A DNA stretch of 64,000 nt. Origin: Microvelia longipes (lineage: Eukaryota; Arthropoda; Insecta; Hemiptera; Veliidae). This document shows positions 1 to 11,971 of this stretch, piece after piece. Position numbers and translations under genes: made by a program. The first letter of the stretch is position 1. Each line of letters starts with the position of its first letter. Location: contig JACMZG010001908.1 of the NCBI GenBank assembly GCA_018340805.1, positions 40,523,627 to 40,587,626 of the forward strand. Reading direction: 5' to 3'. A model generated the notes under the pieces. That model made no database searches. It saw nothing but the letters and a program-made list of their open reading frames with translations, and was not told the origin of the DNA.

Positions 1-1377
1 ATGGTTTAGGAAAATAATTTAACCTAAAGTAGATAAATTATTACAAAAATAAGTATTAAAAAGAAGAGCTTAAAAAAACAAATAAATTTTAAACAGGGGA
101 TATTACAGATGAGTAAATTGTATTTGCGTAAGAGCTCAAACTGTAATTAGGTAGGACTAATTCATTAACAACTGTCAGGTGAAATACAAATAAAGGCTTT
201 TATTGATTTTCCTTCTTCAAATAACACTGTTTCGTATTCAAAATACCTCTAGAAACAATAAATACTTTACAACATTGTATCTAAATTGTATCTAAGATTA
301 ATTGGTACATCGTTTTAACTCTTTTTTAAGTTCATTAAAATACATTAATTTATTGGTGAGACGGTATGATAAGTAGGGTTCCGTTTAAAGGGATATTTAC
401 AACATAAATAGTTATAAAACAGCGTACATGGAGCTATAAAACATGCATACATGCTCTTATACACGAACTCACTTACTGCTTTCAAACGTGTGACAACGTT
501 ACTATGTGATGAGTTCAGTAGAATCTACTAATGTCACTTTGAGTCGCATTCATTGAATTTTATTCTTACCAATCTATTAAACACGCGTCCGGTAAGTCCA
601 ATAATACATTTATAATGTTTATGTGTGTAAGTCCAATATGTTCTTTTTGTTTTAACTTTAGTAATATGTTATACAACTCCAGTCTCCAGCTAAGGCTGAA
701 ATAGTATTCTTGACATTAAATTCTAATTGCGGATGAGCATACATGTAAAGTGTGGTTTCACTAGATTAATGAATTTTCTATTCATTTATATGTTAACATA
801 CACTTTCAAAACAATACTTAAACAGTTAAACGAGAAAATCAGTTTTATTCAGTTTAAGTTGATAAAACATCAACTGAAGTAGATTAATTTTAACATGTTT
901 AGGGGACGAAACATAGTGCATTAGCTTTATGGTCTTAGTCTTAAATGTTTCCATGTCTTTGGAATTAATTCACTTCGTATGTTCAATACATTTTATTCCT
1001 AAATACCTGTGTTTTTTCGAAAAGATTAGTTGCTTACTTACAGGTGTAAACGGGTACTTCTAATCTTTATGATTTCCCCTGTTTACACGATCTTCTTTAA
1101 ATCGAGTTTAAGCTCAAACATTGTGGTCACCCTAAAAATCCAAAACCGAGTTTTCATTATAATTATCCGTTTCAGGCATTTTTATCTTGATGTCTGTGTG
1201 AATAAGTGTGTGTCTGTCTGTATGTAGACTAAAATAACCTATTTTGCAAAGTTATCAAAATTTTAAAAATTGTTTAAAATCAAATATTTTTAAGTTGACA
1301 TTATTGGACGATCTAAGACCTTTTTACAAATAAGTGGTAGAAAATCTATAGCTATTCATCTTTTAGTGGTGATTTGT
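1..1377. other. AT-rich DNA without a recognised gene
   Basis: Short open frames occur only at the density expected for about 70% A+T. None has a recognisable protein motif or exon-like conservation. I see no repeat family from the rest of the window here. Confidence 0.5.
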
Positions 1378-1424
1378 TATATATATATATATATATATTA
1401 TATATATTATATATATTATATATA

Positions 1425-1504
<80 letters not shown>
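1378..1504. repeat. (TA)n microsatellite
   Basis: Nearly uninterrupted TA dinucleotides with a few TTA interruptions at the left. It is one of five such tracts in the window; the others are at 11.9, 18.0, 32.3 and 39.1 kb. Confidence 0.95.
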
Positions 1505-1507
<3 letters not shown>

Positions 1508-1833
1508 GGTTGAAACTTAAGATTATATTTAATTAATTTAATTTAATTAAGTCCTGACGTTTTACCACATAAAATTTATATTCTCAAATCACGTGATACA
1601 TAGATAAAATATAGTGATAATATTGTAATAAAGAATTCTACTAATAAAAAAAACTAAAAAAAAAAAAGGTAGCCGTGTATGACTAGAGGCCTTTAATGCG
1701 TTTGTGAACATGATACATAAGTATAACCAGTTTTATTTGATTGAATGCCAAATGCCTATCTACCGTATTATTTTTCTAAGCTTTAATTAAACTAAGGCTT
1801 TCACAACCTAGATATTTGGATACCTAATAATTC

Positions 1834-1918
1834 TGAGGCGAGCGTAGCGAGGCCGAAGTAATAACACCTTCTGCTGTTATAATCATGCTGAATAATCATG
1901 AGTGAAGCGAGTCCGATG
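1834..1918 (+). repeat. Dispersed GAGCG-AGCGAG motif repeat
   Basis: Two degenerate copies of the motif (around 1834-1853 and 1901-1918) lie either side of a short inverted stretch. Each is followed by the 'CCGA' extension also seen at 15.7, 38.0 and 51.2 kb. It looks like a decayed copy of the same dispersed family; without the body of the element its class is uncertain. Confidence 0.6.
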
Positions 1919-1940
1919 TTGCAAAGAAAAGTCCATAGAT

Positions 1941-1976
1941 GCACCCGATTTTTGCATATTTGCAAAAATCGGGTGC
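1941..1976. repeat. Perfect 16-bp hairpin
   Basis: Arms 1941-1956 and 1961-1976 are exact reverse complements around the 4-nt loop TATT. The arm begins GCACCCGATTTTTGCA. No downstream gene makes a terminator reading meaningful; it belongs to the set of short near-perfect hairpins scattered through the window. Confidence 0.9.
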
Positions 1977-2240
1977 GGGTTATTGCATTTTTGCATAAAC
2001 TAATGCATACTTTTTGATAGGTACTATAATATCACATTATATTTCTGTATTTATTCCTTAATAAGTTTAACAATTCAAATTAAAATTCCCTAAAATGCCC
2101 GTTTTAGGGCCTATTGGCCAATAAAGGTATTTACCCAGCGGAAACCACCTGAGGCGGGTTGCATCTGCTCTCCTCTAAGAAATAATTAAAGTTGGCTAAA
2201 TATTTTAAATACAAATACTTTTTATATAATCTTAGAGCAT

Positions 2241-2306
2241 AGCCCGGGCTGCAAACCTCCGGTGCCGAAATCAAGAGCGTATACGATCATGGCCACGGAC
2301 GCAGAA
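2241..2306 (-). repeat. Possible tRNA-derived SINE head
   Basis: Read on the minus strand, GTGGCCATGATCGTATACGC resembles a polymerase III A box. About 30 nt further, GGTTTGCAGCCCGGG resembles a B box. Both are degenerate and no SINE body or target duplication was found, so this is a weak call. Confidence 0.3.
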
Positions 2307-4456
2307 ACTATTCTAAAAAGATTTAATAATAATTCTTAAATATATCGCTCTCATACCTTCATCTTACTTTCACAGTTTCCTTATAATAACACTAGAGGAT
2401 TTTTCTTCAATATTTTATACAATTTTTATGGAGATATATTATTCTATTTTCTATAAAATCCTCAATTCAAAATGTCTCTGTCTAGAATATATTGAGGTAA
2501 ACAAATAACGAAAAACTATTATCGGATCAGTGAAGCTTTTCCGACGTTCTACCAATATCTTAGACATTTATTTATCAGATAGAAATGTTTTTCAAGAATT
2601 TATTTTCTAAAATAGTTTTCCTTTATTTTTTCTTTATATAAAATATGAAAATTTAAACTAAAATTGTAAATTAGTAGTTGTCAGTATTTTTAATATTTAA
2701 TATTCTATTATTATTAAATAATGAACTATCGATTTTGCTGCTCTCCAACGTCTCAGGATTATTTTTTATTGACAAGGTTAAATCAGGTTAATGCCACAAA
2801 CTTTACAACAAAGAGATTTTTGCAAAAATATGTTAATAGAGGGGACATACCCTATCTCAATACATTAAGGTACATAAAACACCTTTTGGGGTTCTCAGTG
2901 GCTCTGTCTAACCTGATTGAAACCTCCTCCTCCTTCTGAGGGTGTTAAAGTTATAACAATTTAATCTTATCGGCTTATCATGTATTATTTGCGTTTTGTT
3001 TTATACTTTAAACGTTACACTTTATCTAGAAGTGAGGTTTCCAAACGAAAAGAAAGGATTTCGCAAAATTATGGTCTTGGGTAGAAATTTAAGTCTACTT
3101 AAATTTTTTGTTTTATTGAAACAAAAAATGTTTTAAATTGAACGGCGAGTTTTTAGCAAAAAAAATGTTTTAACAGTCTATTGAAAAACCTACTCCATTT
3201 TAGTTTTCTTATTAGAAATATAAGAATAAGTTAAACTGTTGTTGACCCATATTTTACAATAATGAATTTCATCTAACTTATACCGTACAACATACATACT
3301 GTTCTTCTAAAACCCTATCTCAAAACTACCTTACCGCTTTTCTCTTTTAATGAATGTAAATGTTGTCTTTACTTATGTTGAACTATGGTTTAGGTAAATC
3401 AGTATAATGCGTTATGTTGGCTGGATTGATTAATGTGCGGACTGAGTGGTCAGGTGTGGACCAAGGCCTTTATGTCATTAATAATCCCTATAAAGGGCCA
3501 AACAATTCCCCCTTTTCCTAAATGTAAATCCCAGCAATACCACCTGCATTCCTAGCTTTAAGTTCATTTATTACGTTAAACCCGATGACAGCTATCCATG
3601 TCAATCATTAACTGTAGCGAATCCATTTGGTTTACTATTTGAATTTAATATTCTAACTGCAAGTGCCACAATAACAGTGAATTAGTTTATCTATTTACTC
3701 ATTTTTATTTTATTGGTTGACTCGCTTAGCTGTCATCATTCATAGTAAATAAAATATACATCTATTCACCAAATAAGCACAATTGTCTTTTACCAATAGC
3801 ATAAATAAATAATTTTATTGTTGCTTTAAGTACAATCGCACCATTCGTCAATCCTTTTAAACTTAAATAAGAAATATTTTTTTAATCTCTATTGCTGGTA
3901 ATGTAAAATTATTTAACCTCCTTTTACTTATAATATTTTAACTACAACCTTACATATACATCTACAAATAATTGAATTTATAATTATTTTATCAACTGAG
4001 AAAAAAATTAAATGGTTAAATAAATTATAAAACAGTAAATTGTTTGGACTGGTATATACTTATTATATACAAATTGGACTTATATACAAATTGTATAAGT
4101 AAATAAATAAATATTAAAACATATAACAGAAAACTACACAAAACTAAAAAGAATATTTAATAAATAACAGAAATAAAACAAAAAATACATTTTCAGACCT
4201 ATAAAAATGTAAAACGAAAAATCTAAAACAATTATATTTTGAAGTAACCCCCCTCAAAATTCAGTTATTGTATAAATTTTTGGTTTTATATTTTATAAAT
4301 TGGTTCATTGGCTAGAATATTATTAAGTTCTTGTTATCTTCTTCTTTAATATTTTTTAGTTTCTCTTGCACGCTTTAGTTTATTTTAATACTGGCATCGT
4401 ATTGACTTTCTTCGAACTTGCAAGTTCGGTGTTTTTTAATTAATAAATTGAAAAAT

Positions 4457-4807
4457 TAGCTACCGTCGAAACTTGCTGTTGAATATCTCTGAACCGGTTT
4501 CGGCTTATCGCCATCATAAGCAGGCGGGACTTAAGCACACACACTTAAGTCCTTAACATTTAAGCTCTGGACTAATAAAGTAAAATCTGTAAACAACCTC
4601 TTGTTTCAACGAGCACGTCGCGTCCTTTGAAGATCAGAGAGCCCTCGTCTTCAGAGGGTGTGTGGTTCTGGTTGAGACTAGAAGTTATTCACTGATATAA
4701 CTTTATTATTAAAGAACTCGAATGTTGCCCAGCCTAATGATGATGGCGTTATGCCGAAACCTGTCCAAGGATATTCATATCCAACAGTAAATATCGACGG
4801 TAGCTGG
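4457..4807. mobile_element. Inverted pair of Penelope-like terminal segments
   Basis: The left arm (4457-4517) and right arm (4738-4806) are imperfect reverse complements of about 60-70 nt. Both carry the pattern GATGG-stem-GCCGAAAC and a 'CAACAG...CGACGGTAGCT' end. That pattern parallels the CTGATGA...GAAA motif at the end of the PLE insertion at 26.6 kb. About 220 nt of unrelated sequence lie between the arms. I infer a non-autonomous or collapsed PLE with head-to-head terminal repeats; a MITE with long inverted repeats is the alternative. Confidence 0.55.
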
Positions 4808-5662
4808 TTCTAAAATCTGGTAATAACTTCTTTTGCTTGCGGTAAATATAAGCTTTTTAATTCATAAATCATTCCTAAATATTCATAAATATTCCTAGTA
4901 ATTATAGGTATGAACGTCAGAATGTTTCTTTATATTGCACTGACGAGCCATGCATTCTTTAAAAAAATTCTAAAAGCATATAAACCAGTCAATTATAGAA
5001 AATAAAAATAAAATAAACCTAGAAAAATTAAATTAAATAAAAATTACTAATGTGATTCCTCTTTTGCTTTTACTGTTTCGTTAATGAACTGTTTAATAAT
5101 ACTGTTAGTTGGTAATGGTTAAAATGTATAATCTAAGCCATTTTAGGGGGAAGAAAATAAAAAAATCTGGTGTATCCAAATGTTGGTTTTGTAATATCTT
5201 GTTGCATTCTTTACAATTTAATTTATTTGGTGACATTATAACCTTCGTCTCTATAGAAAATTATAACTTAATGGATATGCTGCCCCTTAATTTTTATAAG
5301 TTATGTTAAACTGCAGAACTCATAAGTATTGTTGCTTTACACTAAAGCCTTACTCTTTTGAAGACTTAGAATATAGGTACCTTATTAATTTATTCTTTTA
5401 CAATATTTCTACTTATTTTTAGTAGTATTGTATCTCTTTCATTTTATAAGTAGTTGAAATTCCAGTTAGAAGAGTAGTATAACTGGAAAAAAAACAAATG
5501 TAAAACCTTGTATATAAATTAGTCTAAATTTCATTGCTCTCTATAGGCTGTTTTTGATTCAGAAAAACTAACTTCCTCGACAGGAAGTAATACCAAAGAA
5601 ATTTCTATTTATTTTAATATCTAAGCAATACTGTTGACAGTTATGAAATAAATACATGTGTT
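4808..5662. other. AT-rich DNA without a recognised gene
   Basis: Only one short frame (5109-5309, 66 codons) is present, with no recognisable motif. Nothing else is supported. Confidence 0.45.
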
Positions 5663-7056
5663 AGTCTATACCAGGGGGGGTTAACTTAAATGAGGAAAAG
5701 TTTGGACTCGATTATCGCAAGCTACTAAAAATAACGCTGCGGCGGACCGGTGCGGACAACTTATGAACTAACCCCTATAGCTTTCCAAAAATGACTGATT
5801 ATATTTAAATTTATGAATACCATGACAATTCTTGATTATGACTGCTACATTTATTATTATTATAAAATTGATTGTTTTCTGTATGTATTTTTCACAAAAA
5901 CGGTTCGCCGTTGCATGTTCTGTATTTCCAAAATTCAAAAACTAAAAGTAAATAGAAACCTTTTTTAAAACTTCCAGAGAACGCTAATGATGGCAGATAA
6001 GTATATTTCATTTAATTAATTTATTGATTTAGTCGATTTTATCAGGTAATTACATTTAATCACATGTGCGCATCTCGCCGATGTAATTAAAAATACAGGC
6101 CGCATTAAATGCCAAAATCTATCTTTTAGCACGTGTAAAACTTTAGCCACTATTTCATTATTACCTGATTGAATCAATTAAATTAATAAATTACTTGAAT
6201 GAAAAACTTAAAAATATCACAAGTGTTCTGTATAAGATTAAAGTGGTAGGTTAGTAAGAAGTATAACTATACAAAGTATATAAATTAAATTTAAAACTGA
6301 CTGTGGGCATAAAGCGGGAAATTAAGACACGCCCACTCAATTGAAAGGTAGGTCCGCCGCAGCGTTAGCGTCGACCGGAATCCAAATTTTCTCACCATTG
6401 AGTCGACAGTCTTACTGTTTAAGTATCTATAGTCTCTGGTCTATACGGTATAGACAGCTACATTTATTATTATTATAAAATGATCGTTTTCTGTATGTAT
6501 TTTTCACAAAAACGGTTCGCCGTTGCATGTTCTGTATTTCAAAAATTCAGAAACTAAAAGTGAATAGAAACCTTTTAAAACTTCTAGAGAACGCTACTGA
6601 TGGCAGATAATTGTAAATTTCATTTAATTAATTTATTAATTAAGTCGATTTAATCAGGTAATTACATTAAATCACATGTGCGCTTCTTGCCGATGTAATT
6701 AAAATACAGGCTGCATTAAATGCCAAAATTTATCTTCTACCACGTGTAAACTTAAGCACCTATTTCATTATTACCTGATTGAATTAATTAAATGAATAAA
6801 TTACTTAAATGAAAAACTTAAAATTAATCAGAAGCGTTCTGTGTAAGATTTAAGTGGTAGGGTTAGTTAGAAGTATAACTATACAAAGTATTAAAATTTA
6901 ATTTTAAACTGACTGTGGGCAAAAAGCGGGAAATTAAGACGCCCACTCCCTTGGACAGTAGGTCCCCCGCCGCGCTAGCGTCGACCGGAATCCAAATTTT
7001 CCCACCATTGAGTCGACAGTCTTACTGTTTAAGTATCTATAGTCTCTGGTCTATAC
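5663..7056. repeat. Tandem duplication of a 610-bp foldback-like unit
   Basis: The segment 5844-6446 is repeated at 6457-7056, with an offset of about 610 bp and scattered substitutions and small indels. Each unit contains an internal inverted repeat (about 5998-6190 in copy 1) and ends in a GCCGC-rich stretch followed by 'GTCTCTGGTCTATAC'. The region 5663-5760 before copy 1 carries a partly inverted version of the terminal GC-rich stretch, so the unit is probably an inverted-repeat transposon copied in tandem. No coding capacity was seen. Confidence 0.8.
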
Positions 7057-9269
7057 CACAGATAACATAACCCTATACGGCAAGATTGGCGACTACCCTC
7101 TTCCTCTACCTTTGACAATTCACTAGCGCTGGTCCCCCACAATAGCGGTGATAAATGGAAACACAAGTGACTCCCTCCTGCCTTTTTACAAATACATGTA
7201 CTTATGCTTCATTGAATTTAATAACCAAAATTAAAAGGAATTGAAAAAAATAATCAAAAAAAAAACTAAAAGAAAAATTTTCAATCAAACAAAGTTAGAC
7301 ACTTTGTTAGACACAAAGTTATAACAAGAGGCCTTTAGCCTTTTGGCTGCTTATAACAAATGTCTAACAATCAAATAAAAATTGTGAACTCGAGTTTTCA
7401 TGTCATCCCGGAAATACACGATTCTTAACGATTATAAGCGACAAGCTTATTATTTTCTCCGCTACCTTGAGTGACTAGCGCTGCTACGAAACAAACAAAT
7501 TGCTGAAGCTGGAACCCTCTGGTCTATACTTCACTCTTAACACGTTTGTGTTCAAGTGCGAATCCTTGGAGGAAGCCTAGCAGAAATATTTAATAAGGAT
7601 TACAGGAGGACTGAGCATAATTTGTTATTCAAATATCTCCTTATGGTAGTAAGACAAAACAGTAACGCCGAAGCTAGCGACCAGATAACTAACTTTAGGA
7701 AATACTACCAAAGCCATTGCCGACTTTCGAAATATTAGTCAGCTACTAATGTCAAAACTAGGGCCCCAGCGAAGTTTCTGATTCTAATTTTAATTCTCAT
7801 GTATTGCTAAAAAAATTGTATATTTCAGTCTTTATTAAGAAATAAAAACACACGATCTCGCAAAAAACTAACAGTCTCCAAATGGACTTGATTCTAGTGG
7901 ACTTAATTTTTTTGTGTCATCTGTTTACTGAGCGAGTGGTGAGCAGAGGCCTTACCAGTGCGCCACACTTACCACTGTTGACCGTTATTATACTTAACTA
8001 TGACGTCACTCAGTCAAACCTTTATACTATAAAGTAAAGCTTAGTTTAAAACCCTCTTTTTAGGAATATAGGTACCCGAATATGTTATATTAATGGACTG
8101 TGAGATTAGTTAAACGTTTGAATAAGTATTTTGGTTTAAAAATATAAGACGATAAGAGGTAAAAAATATTAATAAAGAAGAAGCGTGGGGTGTTTTAATT
8201 ATTTTGTGGTGAAAAACATTGTACATAGGACGTCAGGTCTATAAAGGGGAATCAACTGAATTGACCAGCAGGTACACGGAGGGGGGTCGGCGCGTGTGTT
8301 GGAATAATTAAGCAATTTTTTACCCTTCTTTTTTTGAGGGGATGATAAAAGTGAAATGGAAGGAGAGTATCACGGTTTGTTGTGTTCTCTGCTTCCACAA
8401 AAGGGCTGCATAAAAGCCGGAGCTCTTTTTACTTTTGGTTGAGATAGTAATTTTTTGGACGGTCCCTATTCGAGGCGCCACTGGTGTCTACCCTTAACTA
8501 AGCAAATTGCATCCATTAAGGGTAGAGGTAAGCCGCTTAGCATCAAATTCCTTCCTTGCTATTTCACTGTTTACTTTACTCCAGTAAACCCCCTCTCGTT
8601 TTTCTTTAAAACCACTGAATCATTCTTTGCTCCCTATCTGCTTTACATACTTGATGACGCAGTGTTCACGCTGGTTTGATAACCTTGCTATCAGATTACC
8701 TTCTCCAAACTTCATTCCCCTAGACTCATAAGACAGAATTACAGTTAAAAAATATATTATCCATTTCCTTAAAAAAAGTTAATGCTCAATTTTATCAATA
8801 TTCTTAAAAACTTTTTGACGTTATCATGTAAGACGAAGCATTACTTGGATCATAAAGCATACTGGAAGAGCTTAGTAACATTAAGACTTAATGTTCAAGT
8901 TTTAAGCCATAGAAACATTATTTTATTGTGGTTAATTAATGTTGATGATACAAAGTTTTCCCATAAGAAGAAGGGTTAAAGATGCTTTTTACATTCCAAT
9001 AAAAAATAATTTTTATTATCCCCAGATGTAATTGTTCTTTAAGAATGTCTAGAATGAAACATATCGACGAGCTCATTAGCGTAATTTTCTTTAAAAATTA
9101 AAGAAAATTAATTTTCTTTAAGCGAGAAATGTAGCGTAATTTTTCGCTACAAGTTATGATAATTGTAAATACGTTAGAACCAAGATTGCTTTTTAACTAT
9201 TCATACATTATAACTTTGAAATTCTTAAAATACTGACTTAATGGCCAGTGTATACTTATACAATAGTGC
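7057..9269. other. Gene-free region
   Basis: No supported gene or recognised transposon. The short frames at 7556-7738, 8455-8679 and 8782-8979 have no recognisable motifs. A short inverted run of AAGAAAATTA/TAATTTTCTT occurs near 9087-9120. Confidence 0.45.
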
Positions 9270-9445
9270 TATAATCCGTTGACAGCGCGAGAAAATAATG
9301 TAAGATAGCCAATGATTATGCCAACTATAGGCCTAGATGTTAAACCAGGCCAATAGTTTTTTATTACGCCAACCTCATTGGTTCCTCAACACTTTTTTCC
9401 ACGCTGTCGACTGATAGACTGTCAACTGATTAACCGTGCGCTATA
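9270..9445. mobile_element. MITE, family with GTTGACAGCG inverted ends (copy A)
   Basis: The left end (TATAATCCGTTGACAGCGCG) and the right end, read in reverse (TATAGCGCACGGTTAATCAG, then TTGACAG and CGACAGCGTGG), form terminal inverted repeats. The interior has 'GCCAATGA' and 'CCTCATTGGTTCC' as inverted sub-ends. Related copies lie at 19.0, 36.5 and 45.4 kb. The right end has a duplicated TTGACAG block that the other copies lack. Confidence 0.75.
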
Positions 9446-10584
9446 CCATAGTATCAATACAACTAGCATAGCTTATCTCATTAATGATTACAGGGGCTCT
9501 TGGTACATCGTCCAGGTTAACTAACCTGATATTATAGTAACCTTCTACAGACTTGGCGATGTTTCAAGAATTTACTGATATCCTGGTACTACTAATACTG
9601 TCTCTAAAATTTCTACTCGTAGAAGATATAGTTTTGGAAAAAAATATTATTTTAGCTGGCAGGATTGAATATGTGTCTCTTTTCCCTGGCATCCAGCAAT
9701 CATCGTATTAAGCATTTCAATACACAAACAGTCTGATGTAAAGTTATACTCCCATGGTGCCTTTCGCTCTTCATCTCCGCAAAAAAAATACACTTGCCTT
9801 ACGTACACTTTCTTCTTTATGCATCAAAGGAGACTCAAAAGACACAAAAAACATAATAATAGTAGTATAAATCCAGCTTTCTAATATAGCTTAACTTTTT
9901 CTTTACTAAATTATGACTGATTCGTTATATTTTACATTTTCATTAATTATTTTAGAAAATACACCCCAAAGTTAAATCCTTTGTTAGACAGCTCAATATT
10001 CAGAAAACACAAAGTAGGCCCCTTTTTACAAAATTTTCTTTAAGTAGTACAAATGATGCCACATGGGAAATAATATTTTCCGCTTTATCCCATAAGACCT
10101 TTTACTTATACAAAAAGGGGCTTTTGGTTTTCAAAGAAGGAAGTCGTGAACTTGGGTACAAGATAAACCCATTTTCGCTACCATTGTTGGCCCTAAATGG
10201 ATATTTATCGAGACACTGATATTATTCTCTTCATTAGGGCCACCATTTCTCCCCCTCCTAATTTTTACAAAAAAGGGAAACTTTTAGATAATGGTTGCAT
10301 CCATTTATTATTTTAAACTCCCCTAATCTGTAATCTAAATAAGTTTTAATATATTTTAATTTGATTTTTTATTCTACCCTTCATATTATTTTATTCCCCT
10401 AAATATGTTTTTATTTACAGAGATTGAGAATCCTTAAAATATTGCTGCAGTTTGTATCTTGTAAGTATGCAGTTGATTCTTTCCAGAATATATTTTTCCT
10501 ACATAATTCTATCAATAAGCAAGATCATACATAACTCCTCTGGCGAGTTTTTTGTCAATTTAAAACAACACTATTTCTAAAATT
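9446..10584. other. Gene-free AT-rich region
   Basis: Nothing beyond AT-rich sequence and scattered short frames could be supported. Confidence 0.4.
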
Positions 10585-11067
10585 TATTTTTTTTGAGGTA
10601 GTACGTAATTGAGCACTTTATTGGACCGTTTTTAGGATGAGAAGTCAATCATTATTGTTATAGGAGGTTATTTAGTACTTTTCACCTCCGAGGACAATAA
10701 TGAATGTAAAAAAACTCCTAGGACGTAAAAGTAATTCGTATGTTGCCGCCATTACTGTAATGTAGCGTGTTCAAAAAACAATCTGCGTTAAACCTTTATG
10801 AGTTTTCTTTAAAAACGTTCATTTTGTTTCTGTTTTCGTTTTTAAAAGGTTTTCTAATTGACAATTTTTGTGTGTTTATTTGTAAAGCTTTTACATTTTT
10901 GAGTAAAAGTGTGAAGCTATGGATGAATTTAATGACGACGATAATATGGAGTTAATTGGACGTTTGTTTTTTTTTTTTCAATTAAGTATATAGCGCAGTT
11001 TAATGAGTGCTTTTTTTTATTTTTTATATGAGTGCTTTATTTAATGAGTGCTACCTCAAAAAAAATA
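10585..11067. mobile_element. Terminal-inverted-repeat element, about 480 bp
   Basis: The left end TATTTTTTTTGAGGTAG and the right end CTACCTCAAAAAAAATA are exact inverted copies. Both are followed inward by related 'GAGCACTTTAT'/'TAAAGCACTC' and 'ATTGGAC' blocks. The interior frame at 10767-10955 has no recognisable transposase motif, so it is probably a non-autonomous DNA transposon. Confidence 0.6.
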
Positions 11068-11070
11068 GTG

Positions 11071-11185
11071 TATGCCATCCGGCTGAGAATGTCTTTATGT
11101 CTTGGCAATTTTTCCCGACTCGCTTCGCTCGTCGGTAAATCTAATTGCCGTGACATAATGACACACTTCTCAGCCTTATGGCATA
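11071..11185. repeat. Foldback element with mirror 12-mer at its tip
   Basis: Two imperfect arms of about 45 nt ('TATGCC..CGGCTGAGAA' against 'TTCTCAGCC..GGCATA') surround a tip containing CGCTTCGCTCG. That is the reverse complement of the CGAGCGAAGCG motif that dominates the satellite at 51-55 kb. It directly abuts the inverted-repeat element ending at 11067. Confidence 0.75.
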
Positions 11186-11773
11186 AATAACTATTATTAC
11201 CCTATTAGTTCGGTCAAAACTTTCTACATATCTTAAGCACCAATACTTTAAATTTTTGTTTAGTGCATCCTTATGCATATAGCACTTTTAGTTTTAAATA
11301 CTATTCAAGTTTTTAAAACCAGTTGAGTTAAGATTGAAAATGTTAACTGCCTTTTGCTAAAACGGTAGTTATTTTTTCCTTTGTAAAAAATGCAATTTTT
11401 TTCTACTTATATATATAGAATTTAAAAAATAAAGAAACTATAAAATCAAAATAATAGAGTTCATATATACGCTATTAAGTATTTGTTTTGCTTTTTCTTT
11501 TTCTTAAAATTAACAACTGTTGTCACGTTACAAGTAGAGGATGCCTTTAGAAATGACATGTAAATTGTTGGAAATTAGAAATGACACGAGCTTGCAGCTT
11601 TTTGCCACCAAGTACGATACGTCATTGAGTTTATATCACCCAACACTCCTTGCTATCTGGTGAATCCTTTTGAACTCTCTAAAAACAATCACTCATAAAT
11701 AGTAGTTGTCGGTGTCCTGTTGAAGTAACAGGTCAACAACAATAATATTTGTATGATTTTACTTCAACTTTTA

Positions 11774-11830
11774 TACGTTTGTAGGGCTAACTATACGGTT
11801 GTAGGGCTAACTATACGTTTGTAGGGCCAA
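11774..11830 (+). repeat. 22-bp tandem repeat, about 2.5 copies
   Basis: The unit CGTTTGTAGGGCTAACTATA is repeated three times, the last one truncated. Confidence 0.85.
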
Positions 11831-11900
11831 ATGTGATGGTCTAATCAAGTTATTTTACCTCATTCATTGAGATGTTATAGAGATTTACTGTTAAACAGCA

Positions 11901-11901
11901 G

Positions 11902-11967
<66 letters not shown>
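11901..11967. repeat. (TA)n microsatellite
   Basis: An almost pure TA tract with a single TATTATA interruption. Confidence 0.95.

Positions 11968-11971
<4 letters not shown>

Larger units (their letters stand above)
1505..4456. other. Gene-free AT-rich DNA with small repeat pieces
   Basis: No supported gene. The stretch contains two copies of the GAGCG-AGCGAG motif (1834-1918), a perfect hairpin (1941-1976) and a possible tRNA-like piece on the minus strand (2241-2306). The 72-codon frame at 2721-2939 shows no family resemblance and is not called. Confidence 0.5.
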
